From the NCBI GenBank assembly GCA_017519005.1, contig JAFWTG010000130.1, positions 1 to 37,481 on the forward strand: DNA of 37,481 nucleotides, written 5' to 3'. A model generated the notes under the pieces. It was not told where the DNA came from and did not search any database. It worked only from the letters and a program-made list of their open reading frames with translations. Below, one piece after another: positions 1 through 7,586 of this stretch. This DNA comes from Oscillospiraceae bacterium. GTDB taxonomy: Bacteria > Bacillota > Clostridia > Oscillospirales > Oscillospiraceae. A program made the position numbers and the translations under genes. Each line of letters starts with the position of its first letter. Within the stretch, counting starts at the first letter, position 1.

Positions 1-1
1 C

Positions 2-2266
2 GCCGGCGTTGGCATGCACGTGATCCCCGTGGAAAAGGCCATCGAGCATGAGAATCAGTCCGTATCCGTGGAGCACATCTCCCACTGGCTGAACAAGTAC
101 GACAAGTACTCCGTCGGTCAGTGCACCTGCCGCAAGCAACAGACCATGCGCGGCGAGGGCTCCGGCCAGATCAACGGCGAGTTCTGCATGGGCATGGGCG
201 ACATGGCCGAGTACCAGGTGGACAAGGGCATGGGCCGCTACGTCAGCTATGAAGAGGCCCTGGAGATTCTGGAGCGCTCCGAGCGCCACGGTTTCGTACA
301 CCAGATCACCAACATCGACGGTGAGGACAAAATCGTCGCCATCTGCAACTGCGCCGCCGGCGTCTGCAACGCCCTGCGCACCTCTCAGCTCTACAACACC
401 CCCAACATGTCCCGCTCCGCCTACCGCGCCCACGTGGAGAGCGAAAAGTGCGTGGCCTGCGGCAAGTGCGTGGAGGTCTGCCCCGTTGGCGCGGCCAAGC
501 TGGGCCAAAAGCTCTGCACCAAGAACGGCCCCATGACTTATCCCGTCACGGAGCTGCCCGACGCCAAAAAGTGGAGCGCGGACAACTGGAATATCCACTA
601 CCGGGAGGACGCCAAGATCAACTGCTATGACAGCGGCACCGCTCCCTGCAAGACCGCCTGCCCCGCCCACATCGCCGTGCAGGGCTACCTGAAGATGGCG
701 AAGGAGGGCCGTTACCTGGAGGCCCTGAAGCTCATCAAGCAGGACAATCCCCTTCCCGCCGTCTGCGGCGCCATCTGCAACCGCCGCTGTGAGGACGCCT
801 GCACCCGGGGCACCGTGGACGAGCCCATCGCCATCGACGAGGTCAAGAAGTTCGTCTCGGCCCTGGAGCTGAAGCAGGAGACCCGCTTCGTTCCCATCTG
901 TGAGAAGGACGACGGCGGCATGTGGGGTCCGGACTACAAAATGGCCGTCATCGGCGCCGGTCCCGCGGGCCTGAGCTGCGCCTACTATCTGCGCACCCGG
1001 GGCTATGACGTGACCGTCTTCGAGAAGGACCCGCTGCCCGGCGGCATGCTGCAGTACGGCATTCCCAGCTTCCGGCTGGAGAAGGACGTGCTGGCCGCGG
1101 AAATCTCGGTGCTGCGCCAGATGGGCGTGGAGTTCCGCTGCGGCGTGGAGGTCGGCAGGGAGGTCACCATCGCCCAGCTCAAGGAGCAGGGCTACAAGGC
1201 CTTTTACCTGGCCATCGGTCTCCAGGGCGGCCGCAAGGCCGGGGTCCCCGGCGAGGACGCCGAGGGCGTGGAGTCCGGCATCGCCTTCCTGAACCGGGTC
1301 AACAAGGACCACTCCATCCGTCTGCCCGGCGACGTGGTGGTCGTCGGCGGCGGCAACGTGGCCGTGGACGTGGCCAGGACTGCCGCCCGGACCACCGGCG
1401 GCAGGATCACCATGCTCTGCCTGGAGAGCGAGACCGAAATGCCCGCCGCCAGGGACGAGGTGGACGAGGCCAGAGAAGAGGGAATCGAGGTGCTCAACGG
1501 CTGGGGTCCCAAGGAGGTTCTGACGGAGAACGGCAAGGTCACCGGCATCGTGTTCAAGCGCTGCACCGCCGTCTATGACGCCGAGCATCGCTTCTCCCCC
1601 GTGTACGACGAGAGCGAGACCATCACTCTCTCCTGCTCGACGGTCCTCCAGGCCATCGGCCAGAGCGCAGTCTGGGGCGAGCTGCTGAAGGGCACCAAGG
1701 TGGAGCTGAACCGCAACGGCACCGTGGTTCACGATCCCGTCACCTATGAGACCGGCGAGCCCGGCGTCTTCGTGGGCGGCGACATTGCCCACGGCGCGAA
1801 GTTCGCCATCGACGCCATTGCCGACGGCAAGAAGGGCAGCGAATCCATGCACCGCTTCGTGCATCCCGGCCAGAGCCAGACCATCGCCCGGGATCTGCGG
1901 GAGTTCAAGGAGCTGGACAAGAAAAACGTTCTGATCGATCCCGAGGGCTTCGACAGCGCCAGGCGTCAGGTTCCGGGAAAGAAGGCCGGCAGCTCCCGCG
2001 GCAGCTTCGGCGACGTGCGCCTGAGCTTCACCGAGGAGCAGGTCAAAACCGAGGCTTCCCGCTGCCTGAGCTGCGGCGCCACCGTGGTGGACCTGAACCG
2101 CTGCATCGGCTGCGGCCTCTGCACCACCCGCTGCGAGTTCGACGCCATTCACCTGAGCCGCGATCTGCCCGAGGCCTCCAAAATGGTCCGCTGCGAGGAC
2201 AAGCTCCCCCTGGTGGCCAAGTACGCGGCGCAGCGGGAGTTTAAGATTCTGTTCAAAAAGAAGTAA
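2..2266 (+). CDS. GltD-like FAD/NAD(P)-binding oxidoreductase with 4Fe-4S clusters (5' end outside window)
   Basis: This is a flavin- and pyridine-nucleotide-dependent oxidoreductase related to the small subunit of glutamate synthase; such proteins move electrons between NAD(P)H, FAD and iron-sulfur clusters in the cytoplasm. Counting from the ATG at 14, an N-terminal Cys-containing region is followed by a ferredoxin motif CVACGKCVEVCP (about residues 145-156), a GltD-type Cys-rich helical region (about 205-260), a first dinucleotide fold with GAGPAG (about 313), a second with VVGGGNVA (about 441), the FAD end motif GVFVGGD (about 585) and a C-terminal CIGCGLCTTRC cluster (about 697-707). The frame is open to base 2, so the ATG at 14 may be internal. 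hypA follows 65 bp downstream, so a hydrogenase-linked or similar redox operon is plausible but not shown. Substrate unknown. Confidence 0.85.
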   Translation, partial: AGVGMHVIPVEKAIEHENQSVSVEHISHWLNKYDKYSVGQCTCRKQQTMRGEGSGQINGEFCMGMGDMAEYQVDKGMGRYVSYEEALEILERSERHGFVHQITNIDGEDKIVAICNCAAGVCNALRTSQLYNTPNMSRSAYRAHVESEKCVACGKCVEVCPVGAAKLGQKLCTKNGPMTYPVTELPDAKKWSADNWNIHYREDAKINCYDSGTAPCKTACPAHIAVQGYLKMAKEGRYLEALKLIKQDNPLPAVCGAICNRRCEDACTRGTVDEPIAIDEVKKFVSALELKQETRFVPICEKDDGGMWGPDYKMAVIGAGPAGLSCAYYLRTRGYDVTVFEKDPLPGGMLQYGIPSFRLEKDVLAAEISVLRQMGVEFRCGVEVGREVTIAQLKEQGYKAFYLAIGLQGGRKAGVPGEDAEGVESGIAFLNRVNKDHSIRLPGDVVVVGGGNVAVDVARTAARTTGGRITMLCLESETEMPAARDEVDEAREEGIEVLNGWGPKEVLTENGKVTGIVFKRCTAVYDAEHRFSPVYDESETITLSCSTVLQAIGQSAVWGELLKGTKVELNRNGTVVHDPVTYETGEPGVFVGGDIAHGAKFAIDAIADGKKGSESMHRFVHPGQSQTIARDLREFKELDKKNVLIDPEGFDSARRQVPGKKAGSSRGSFGDVRLSFTEEQVKTEASRCLSCGATVVDLNRCIGCGLCTTRCEFDAIHLSRDLPEASKMVRCEDKLPLVAKYAAQREFKILFKKK

Positions 2267-2283
2267 GCCGCCGGATCGGAGAA

Positions 2284-2310
2284 CGGATTCCTCGCTCCGC
2301 TCGGAATGAC
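2284..2310 (-). repeat. Interspersed repeat, short degenerate copy
   Basis: On the minus strand this is a copy of the GTCATTCTGAGCGGAGCG family seen complete at 2828 and 2981. It lies in the gap between the oxidoreductase gene and hypA. Confidence 0.6.
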
Positions 2311-2331
2311 AGATCGAGAAGGGATCAGGAT

Positions 2332-2676
2332 ATGCACGAAATGGGAATCGTCCTCCATCTGGCCAAGACTCTGGATCAGACCGCGGAGGAACACAAGCTT
2401 ACCGCCATCGGCAAGGTCGTCTTGCAGGTGGGCGAGGTCTCGGGCATCATGACGGAGCTCTTCACCGACGCCTGGAACTATTTCAAGCTCCGGCATCCGG
2501 TGCTGAAGGACAGCGAGCTGGTGCTGGAGACCATCCCCGCCGTTACCTGGTGCGACAGCTGCAAGCAGCGCTACGAAACCGTGAAATACGGCAGAGAATG
2601 TCCCTACTGCCATTCCGGCGAGACCTGGCTGCTGCAGGGAAACGAATGCGTCATCAAGGAGATCGAGGCGGAGTAA
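2332..2676 (+). CDS. hypA: Hydrogenase nickel incorporation protein HypA
   Basis: HypA delivers nickel to the large subunit of NiFe hydrogenases, with HypB. The 114-residue length is normal. The protein begins MHEMG, giving the His2-Glu3 nickel-binding N terminus, and has a zinc site built from CDSC (about residue 68) and CPYC (about 88). It is downstream of the oxidoreductase in the same direction. No hypB or hydrogenase structural gene is visible, so these must lie elsewhere or upstream of the window. The gene ends at a strong hairpin terminator, and the minus-strand reading frame coming from 4.7 kb overlaps its last codons. Confidence 0.9.
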   Translation: MHEMGIVLHLAKTLDQTAEEHKLTAIGKVVLQVGEVSGIMTELFTDAWNYFKLRHPVLKDSELVLETIPAVTWCDSCKQRYETVKYGRECPYCHSGETWLLQGNECVIKEIEAE

Positions 2677-2678
2677 AC

Positions 2679-2718
2679 AAATACCGGCGCTTACGGCAAA
2701 CCGTTAGCGCCGGTATTT
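2679..2718. terminator. Bidirectional hairpin terminator after hypA
   Basis: The arms AAATACCGGCGCT and AGCGCCGGTATTT pair perfectly, with a further ACGG/CCGT inner pair and a CAAA tip. It starts 2 bp after the hypA stop codon. Confidence 0.8.
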
Positions 2719-2827
2719 CCTTTCGGCCGCTCCCCGTTTCCGCAGAGCCTCCCCTGCACGCAGGGGAGGAGGACCGCGAAGCTGTGGAGGGGTTCTCCTC
2801 CGATGCTCTGCGCCGCCGTACCCCGTT

Positions 2828-2865
2828 GTCATTCTGAGCGGAGCGCAGCGGAGTCGAAGAATCCG
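2828..2865 (+). repeat. Interspersed 38-bp repeat, copy 1
   Basis: A full copy beginning GTCATTCTGAGCGGAGCG and ending GAAGAATCCG. It is identical over 38 bp to the copy at 2981-3018. Confidence 0.85.
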
Positions 2866-2876
2866 TTCCCCCTTCC

Positions 2877-2899
2877 GTAGGGACGGCGCTCTGCCGCCC
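2877..2899 (+). repeat. REP-like hairpin with GTAG foot (imperfect)
   Basis: GTAG is followed by GGACGGC and GCCGCCC arms with one mismatch and a short loop. Confidence 0.4.
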
Positions 2900-2909
2900 G
2901 CGTTCCTCC

Positions 2910-2932
2910 GTAGGGGCGCTCATTGAGCGCCC
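2910..2932 (+). repeat. REP-like hairpin with GTAG foot and 3-nt loop
   Basis: GTAG (2910-2913) is followed by GGGCGCTC, loop ATT and GAGCGCCC, a perfect 8-bp stem. Another perfect 3-nt-loop hairpin, GCCGGCA-ATC-TGCCGGC, lies at 2951-2967 without the foot. Confidence 0.6.
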
Positions 2933-2980
2933 GCCGTTCCCCTCTGCAGCGCCGGCAATCTGCCGGCCATCCCCCGTCTT

Positions 2981-3018
2981 GTCATTCTGAGCGGAGCGCA
3001 GCGGAGTCGAAGAATCCG
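2981..3018 (+). repeat. Interspersed 38-bp repeat, copy 2
   Basis: Identical to 2828-2865. Read on the minus strand it supplies codons (SSTPLRSAQND) to the truncated polyvalent protein frame. Confidence 0.85.
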
Positions 3019-4894
3019 TCTCCCCCGTCTCCTTCCCGATCCAATCCACGCCCCAGGAATCGTCCGCGTCCTCGGATGGCGAGAACCGAATATCCCGGTT
3101 CTTCCATGCCTCCTCGCCGCTCCGATCCGTCCGGAAGCGCTCCGAAATCGGGATTACATTTTCATTCTCGTCATAGGTCACCGGCTCCGCGCTCTTGACC
3201 TGCTCGGAGTTTCTGATGATGTAGGAGACGCCCCGGCTCACAGGCCCGTCCTCGGTCAGGTCTCCGCCCTCGTCCAGCACAACGCCGTCGAAGTCCAGTC
3301 CGTTCTCCTCGATGAAGTCGCTGATGTCGTACCCGTCCGTCCAGTCCGGGAGCCCGTTCTCCTGGAGCTCAGAAAGGCCGTACTCCGCACGCATCTGCTC
3401 GAAGATCTCCCGGCACTCTGGCCGCCTTGTATCAAACATCCGCTCCGACTTCACATAGACGTGGTACAGGGAATCCGGATTGTCCCGCTCCATGTAGCGC
3501 TCCGCGTAGGCCTTGTTTGGCGTGAAGTATTGCCAGTCCTTGAATACCGTGAACCCGCCGCCCTTCTTGGAGCCGTGGTAGAGCTCCATATCATACCCGG
3601 CCCTTTCAGCCGCTGTTTTTACCATTTGCTTGATGGCTCTTCTATTTCCCTTAGCGAGGTATCTATTATACTCTTGATCGTTATAATCATTCGTATCTTT
3701 GACTGTGGCAGCGATGGATTCCCACTTTATTCTCTTTTGCTCGGCCGAAAGCAGCCCGTCCGGCAGATATTTTATTATTCCTTCATGCTTGACAAGTGAA
3801 GCAAGGCGTGATATATTGACAGTAGAAGCTGAGCGAGCGGCAGCATGCCCAGATTGTATCTGGTCTGGTGCCGTTAAGACCTCAGCTTTGTTTATTTGCT
3901 CGTTGCAAATCAAAACATATAGCGTTGCTTTGCCTCGATTATCTATCTTTGCTCCGAAGCGAACCGGGATAAAGTAGTCTCCATCAATATAGCCTCCAAG
4001 CATATTTGCAAAGAAGACCGTATTGTAGTCTGACAGATAACGATTTACGTGTACCTCAATCCCTACGGCGTTTTTTACAGCTTCTTCCAATACTGGCATA
4101 ATTCGCACCAGCATTGTTTTGTTGGTTATCTTTTTGCTTGCGCTTTCCGTGAACGTACCTTTTGACACTTCGAGCCTCAGCGATAGATCGTCGTTAACGA
4201 CTGATTGAGGAAGACCAATCTGATCTACAGCGGATTTTAATGCAGCTTTGACGAGCGACGCTTTCCTGCTGTTCAAATCGGTTGCTTTTTCAGAAATAAT
4301 ATCATCTGCCTGACCTCTATAGACGGCAGCTTCAAAGCTTCCCTTTTCAAGAAGGATCGCCGCCCTCTCCTCTTCAGTTTGACCCTCCATGATTTTGACG
4401 GGATTCGTCTCATTGCTCAGCCGCGTCCCCGGCCCGTTCCTCCGCTCGATCCCCGCCCGGTTCTGCCGGGCGTTTTCAATGTCCCCGGCAAAGCGCTGGG
4501 CCACGTCGCCGGCGGTCTCGACGGCCTGCCTGGCGCTGGCGCTGCTGCGTTTCATGCCGGCGTACTGATCCGCGAAGATCCCTTCGATGTACAGCATGGC
4601 AAGCTCCCGCTGCGCGTCCTCGTCCATGCCCTCGGTGTAGACGCCGCAGCAGCCGTCCAGTGGGGCACCTTTTTGAGCATGACCCACCGCGCAGAAGCGG
4701 CAGTCGCTTTTGGCGGCTGCCGCTTCCTCAGTCTGTCAAAGAACCGATAAAAGCTACACGGGAGCGTCTGGCGTGAATCACAGGGTACAGGCATCAGGAT
4801 ACCGGGAACAAGGTTCGATTTCCCTGCGGCAAATTGCGTTCGTTCCGAATGCCGGACGATCCGAAAGCCCTCTCTGCATAGTTCAGCGCAGCAG

Positions 4895-5033
4895 GGACGG
4901 CAGCGTGCCGTCCGGCTCGCCGCAGGCGAACCATCGCCCGCAGGGCGATCTATGACAGGCGGTCGGTCAACAGGATTTGCCTCCGGCAAATTGCGTTCGT
5001 GCCGAACGCATGGCGATCGATGATCGCCGCTAC
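4895..5033. repeat. Hairpin array 1: three hairpins, 25-nt spacer, three hairpins
   Basis: Hairpins in order: GGACGGCA-gcg (4895-4913), GGCTCGCC-gca with one mismatch (4914-4932), ATCGCCC-gca (4933-4949), spacer 4950-4974, ATTTGCC-tcc (4975-4991), TGCGTTCG-tgc (4992-5010) and GGCGATC-gat (5012-5028), followed by CTAC, which is GTAG on the other strand. All loops are 3 nt and most neighbours abut directly. A degenerate direct copy of the 4982-5010 region is seen near 4823-4852. No coding frame is supported here. The plan matches the array at 15853-16019. Confidence 0.75.
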
Positions 5034-5091
5034 GGCGTGGTACGCAGGGGATACGGCGGGGCGTCCCCTAAAGGACTCGCTTCGCTTCGGA

Positions 5092-5307
5092 GGACGCCGC
5101 CCCCTACGGTTTTTTCTTTCTGAACAAAACGAGAATCCGCATCTCCCGTTCCCGATTGCCTGGCGCCGCATCGAAACGTGCGGGGCGTCGGGGACGCCGC
5201 CCCCTACGGTTTTTTCTTTCCGAACGAAACGAGAATCCGCATCTCCCGTTCCCGATTGCCTGGCGCCGCATCGAAACGTGCGGGGCGTCGGGGACGCCGC
5301 CCCCTAC
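5092..5307. repeat. 100-bp tandem repeat, two copies plus a partial third
   Basis: Copies at 5092-5191 and 5192-5291 differ at a few bases (for example TCTGAACAAAACG against TCCGAACGAAACG), followed by a 16-bp partial copy. Each junction carries a REP-like hairpin. Together with array 1 this fills 4736-5427, where I see no gene. Confidence 0.85.
5184..5207 (-). repeat. REP-like hairpin, GTAG foot, 3-nt loop
   Basis: On the minus strand GTAG and a short G-run are followed by GGCGTC, loop CCC, GACGCC. The same unit recurs exactly 100 bp on, at 5284-5307. Confidence 0.55.
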
Positions 5308-5427
5308 TTCGTATTTGCTGCGCTAAGTCGGGAATCCGGGCTTGCGCGCCTCGTCACCATCAACCAGACGCCGGCCGCGCCAGCTGCCTGATTTGCAATC
5401 CACAGCTGACAGGCGGAATGCTTCTTC

Positions 5428-5456
5428 TTGACTTTTGGCACTTGATTTGGTATCGT
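5428..5456 (+). promoter_or_regulatory. Sigma-A type promoter for the acylphosphatase gene
   Basis: TTGACT (5428-5433), a 17-bp spacer and TATCGT (5451-5456) lie 45 bp ahead of the start codon. Confidence 0.6.
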
Positions 5457-5500
5457 TAACAGCAGTTAAAACAGACCGATTTTCGAGGAGGGGCGGCAGC

Positions 5501-5773
5501 ATGATCCGTCAGCATCTGATCTTCTTTGGGATCGTCCAGGGCGTGGGCTTCCGCTGGCGGGCCATGCAGGCGGCGAAGCTCTACTGCTGCACCGGCTGGG
5601 TGCGCAACGATTACGACGGCAGCGTCACCATGGAGCTGCAGGGAACCAGGCCGCAGATCGACAAGGTATTGCTTGCTCTCCGAAGCAGCCGTTATACCCG
5701 GATCGACCGCGTGGTGGATTGGGAGATTCCGATCATCCCCGATGAACGGGGCTTTCAGGTTGATTACGTCTGA
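5501..5773 (+). CDS. acyP: Acylphosphatase
   Basis: Acylphosphatases hydrolyse carboxyl-phosphate bonds in small cytosolic metabolites such as acetyl or carbamoyl phosphate. The 90-residue length is typical. The phosphate-binding motif GIVQGVGFRW (about residues 10-19) includes the catalytic Arg, and the second motif GWVRNDYDGSV has the conserved catalytic Asn. The ATG at 5501 was chosen because AGGAGGGG lies about 8 bp upstream and the family starts at this point; an in-frame start further upstream would add an unrelated stretch. It is a single-gene unit with its own promoter and terminator. Confidence 0.93.
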   Translation: MIRQHLIFFGIVQGVGFRWRAMQAAKLYCCTGWVRNDYDGSVTMELQGTRPQIDKVLLALRSSRYTRIDRVVDWEIPIIPDERGFQVDYV

Positions 5774-5783
5774 CAAATGAACG

Positions 5784-5833
5784 AGGCTGCCGCAAACGCT
5801 TAGGTTTTGCGGCAGCCTCTGTTGTTCTGTTCC
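5784..5833 (+). terminator. Rho-independent terminator of acyP
   Basis: Arms GAGGCTGCCGCAAA (5784-5797) and TTTTGCGGCAGCCTC (to 5820) are followed by TGTTGTTCTGTT. Confidence 0.85.
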
Positions 5834-5915
5834 GGTTTATCGCACGAATGGGACGTTTGATCCCGGGTTGCTTTCCCACAGCTTCGCGGTACCGCTCTTG
5901 CCTGCATCGAGGCTT

Positions 5916-6554
5916 CTATTTCCCGGCGCTGAGACGGGCCCCCAGCCGGAAGGCCTGTTCCAGGTCCAGGGGAAACTGCTTTTCCCGCATTTCGCGCTTG
6001 TGGGCTTCGTTGAAGCCCGCCATGTTGAAGCGGCTGTAGTCTGTCACCTGGAGGGTATCGCAGCAGGGCAGGACTTCAACCGCGCCGTTTAACATCCGGA
6101 AGCTCTGCGCGATTTCTTTGGCCTTTTTCTTGTATGCGAGCTTGTAATAGGCCATCGGAGCGTTCATGGTGAGAACGACGCCCACGTTGACCTTGCCGGT
6201 GAAGTAGTTGGAATAGTCGTCGTAGGACAGAGCGCAGAAATGGAGCCGCTCGATCAGGCCGTGGACCTGGCTGGTCACGTCCCCCAGATAGATGGGAGAG
6301 CCGATGATCAGTGCGTCGGCGGAAAAAATCCGGTCCAGCAACGGAGAAAGATCGTCCTTCCAGAAGCATTTGCAGCGCTGGACGCCCTTCCGCTTGCAGG
6401 CCATGCAGGACCGGCAGCCGGTATAAGACAGGTCAAAGAGGTCTACGTACTCGGTCTCCGCTCCCGCCGACTCCGCCCCCTTCCGGGCCTCCAGCAGCAT
6501 CAGCGCCGTGTTCCAGTTCTTCCTGGGGCTGCCGTTTAAAATGATTGTTTTCAT
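5916..6554 (-). CDS. Flavodoxin-fold NAD(P)H-dependent FMN oxidoreductase
   Basis: The 212-residue protein starts MKTIILNGSPRKNWNT, the FMN-phosphate loop of the NADPH-dependent FMN reductase (iron-sulfur flavoprotein-like) family. A Cys pattern follows (CRSCMAC, then CKC, residues about 53-70) as in flavoproteins of anaerobes that may bind a cluster, then ALIIGSPIYLGD for the flavin ring. It probably moves electrons to an unknown acceptor in the cytosol. The start at 6554 has GGAGGG about 8 bp upstream; the longer frame to 6599 lacks a good site. It lies downstream of an alcohol dehydrogenase remnant on the same strand. Confidence 0.85.
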   Translation of the reverse strand: MKTIILNGSPRKNWNTALMLLEARKGAESAGAETEYVDLFDLSYTGCRSCMACKRKGVQRCKCFWKDDLSPLLDRIFSADALIIGSPIYLGDVTSQVHGLIERLHFCALSYDDYSNYFTGKVNVGVVLTMNAPMAYYKLAYKKKAKEIAQSFRMLNGAVEVLPCCDTLQVTDYSRFNMAGFNEAHKREMREKQFPLDLEQAFRLGARLSAGK

Positions 6555-6639
6555 CACCGCTACCCTCCAATTCTGTTTTACTGTTTCTTGAGCTTTCATC
6601 TGTGAAGCAGTTTAAATATCTGTTGAAAGCTTTGTAACG

Positions 6640-6816
6640 TCAAAGCTTAATGATCGTTTTGCCTTTGGATTTTCCGGCAGCAACTTTTTGAAGCGCCTTG
6701 TTGACGTCATTGAGGGTGAATATCTCATCGACGGACGCCTCGATCTGCCGCTCCGCGAAAATCCCGGAAATGCGCTCCAGGCCTTTACCGTCTTCATGGA
6801 CAAAAATGAAGTAATA
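6640..6816 (-). pseudogene. Zinc-type alcohol dehydrogenase/quinone reductase, C-terminal remnant
   Basis: The frame from 6816 to the TGA at 6640-6642 translates as YYFIFVHEDGKGL, then a stretch with EIFTLNDVNKAL and GKSKGKTIIKL at the stop. This is the normal last 60 residues of medium-chain dehydrogenase/reductase proteins. A TAG lies just upstream and no start or N-terminal domain is present, so about 80 percent of the gene is gone. Family assignment is from the C-terminal pattern only. Confidence 0.65.
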
Positions 6817-6851
6817 CTACGATCATTCCCTCTCATACGTCATGACGTACG

Positions 6852-6884
6852 CAGCCCCGGGCCGGGTTCCGGTCTGGGGCTGCT
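6852..6884 (-). terminator. Possible terminator after the Cys-rich small gene
   Basis: Arms GCAGCCCC and GGGGCTGC flank a 17-nt loop just after the stop codon. There is no T-run, so its function is uncertain. Confidence 0.35.
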
Positions 6885-6897
6885 GGCTTGTTCTCTC

Positions 6898-7122
6898 TTA
6901 CCGCACGAAGGGCGCGGTGTATTCCGCGTTGATCTCCCGCAGCTCCTTCAGGCCGTCGATATAGGGCTGGTAGATGCTATCGACCCGCCCGCCTCCCCGG
7001 TTGTCGCAGCCGGAGCAGAATTCGCAGTCGATGCCGCAGGCGCCCCAGAGGGCCTGGTACACGATCTGCTCCCGCTCCTCCCGGGTGGTGTCCTTGATCA
7101 AAAGAGATTTCCGCTGTTCCAT
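6898..7122 (-). CDS. Small conserved Cys-rich protein of unknown function
   Basis: This 74-residue soluble protein starts MEQRKSLL with GGGAGGATC just upstream. The cluster CGIDCEFCSGC (about residues 29-39) could hold a metal or an iron-sulfur cluster. I recall similar short clostridial proteins, sometimes mislabelled as purine biosynthesis proteins, but there is no real evidence for such a role. A GC hairpin (6852-6884, arms GCAGCCCC and GGGGCTGC) follows the stop. Confidence 0.7.
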   Translation of the reverse strand: MEQRKSLLIKDTTREEREQIVYQALWGACGIDCEFCSGCDNRGGGRVDSIYQPYIDGLKELREINAEYTAPFVR

Positions 7123-7222
7123 ATGCCGATCCTCCCATCGCTGAATTGTTTGTCAACTTTTTGTCCTCCCACTGAGCGGGGTATTTCATCGTGCAGCGGG
7201 AACAGTCTTTTGCAGGCCGCTT

Positions 7223-7447
7223 CTACACTCTTTCTTCGTAGGTATCCAGAAACGAATGGACGGTCCCGTTCTGTTTGAAGCCGATGACCGTATCGAGATT
7301 CACGGCCTGTACGCTGTTGAAGATGTTGCTTTCCGCGCCGGGATTCGTCTTTTTCAATTCGTGAAGGACCGATTCAAAAATATCAGATTCAAAAATGGTG
7401 ATCGGAATCTCCAGCGCCTTGGCGTTCTGCTCTATGATCGTCCTCTG
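7223..7447 (-). pseudogene. PP-loop (TtcA-like) ATPase remnant, internally deleted
   Basis: The frame between TAA (7448-7450) and TAG (7223-7225) reads IIEQNAKALEIPITIFESDIF, then NIFNSVQAVNLDTVIG and HSFLDTYEE. The first part looks like the region after the P-loop of TtcA-type tRNA-thiolating ATPases, and the second looks like their C terminus. If so, the Cys-containing centre has been lost by deletion. No start codon or ribosome site is present. Pattern recognition by eye only. The rest of 7123-7586 holds nothing else I can support. Confidence 0.4.
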
Positions 7448-7586
7448 TTATTTGTCAGGGCCCCAAGCGCTTGATAGAGTTCCGATTCGCCCAATCGATC
7501 ATCTCCTGACAGAATACTTTATCTCTGTCAGTATATCACATTCCAAGAAACTGTACAATACCGTTTTTCATTCTGTGCAGGAACGA

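Larger units (their letters stand above)
2654..4735 (-). pseudogene. Truncated mobile-element polyvalent-type protein with an ADP-ribosyltransferase-like fold
   Basis: The open frame runs from after a TGA at 4736-4738. The only plausible start is a GTG at 4687, without a convincing ribosome site. Residues about 365-520 (from the GTG) carry LYHGSKKGGGF, a YFTP strand, DFDGVVLDEGG and a tail with NVIPISERF, as in ADP-ribosyltransferase-like domains of large polyvalent proteins of phages and conjugative elements. Upstream lies an alpha/beta region of unknown class. Family members are usually much longer, so the N-terminal part is missing. From about 3018 down to the stop, the frame only translates interspersed repeats (the peptide SSTPLRSAQND occurs twice) and runs into the end of hypA. 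The native C terminus is therefore lost or replaced. Domain call by eye. Confidence 0.55.

Noticed and set aside
4736-5427. Coding sequence in overlapping open frames on both strands
   Set aside because: All frames translate hairpins and tandem repeats; no ribosome site or domain.
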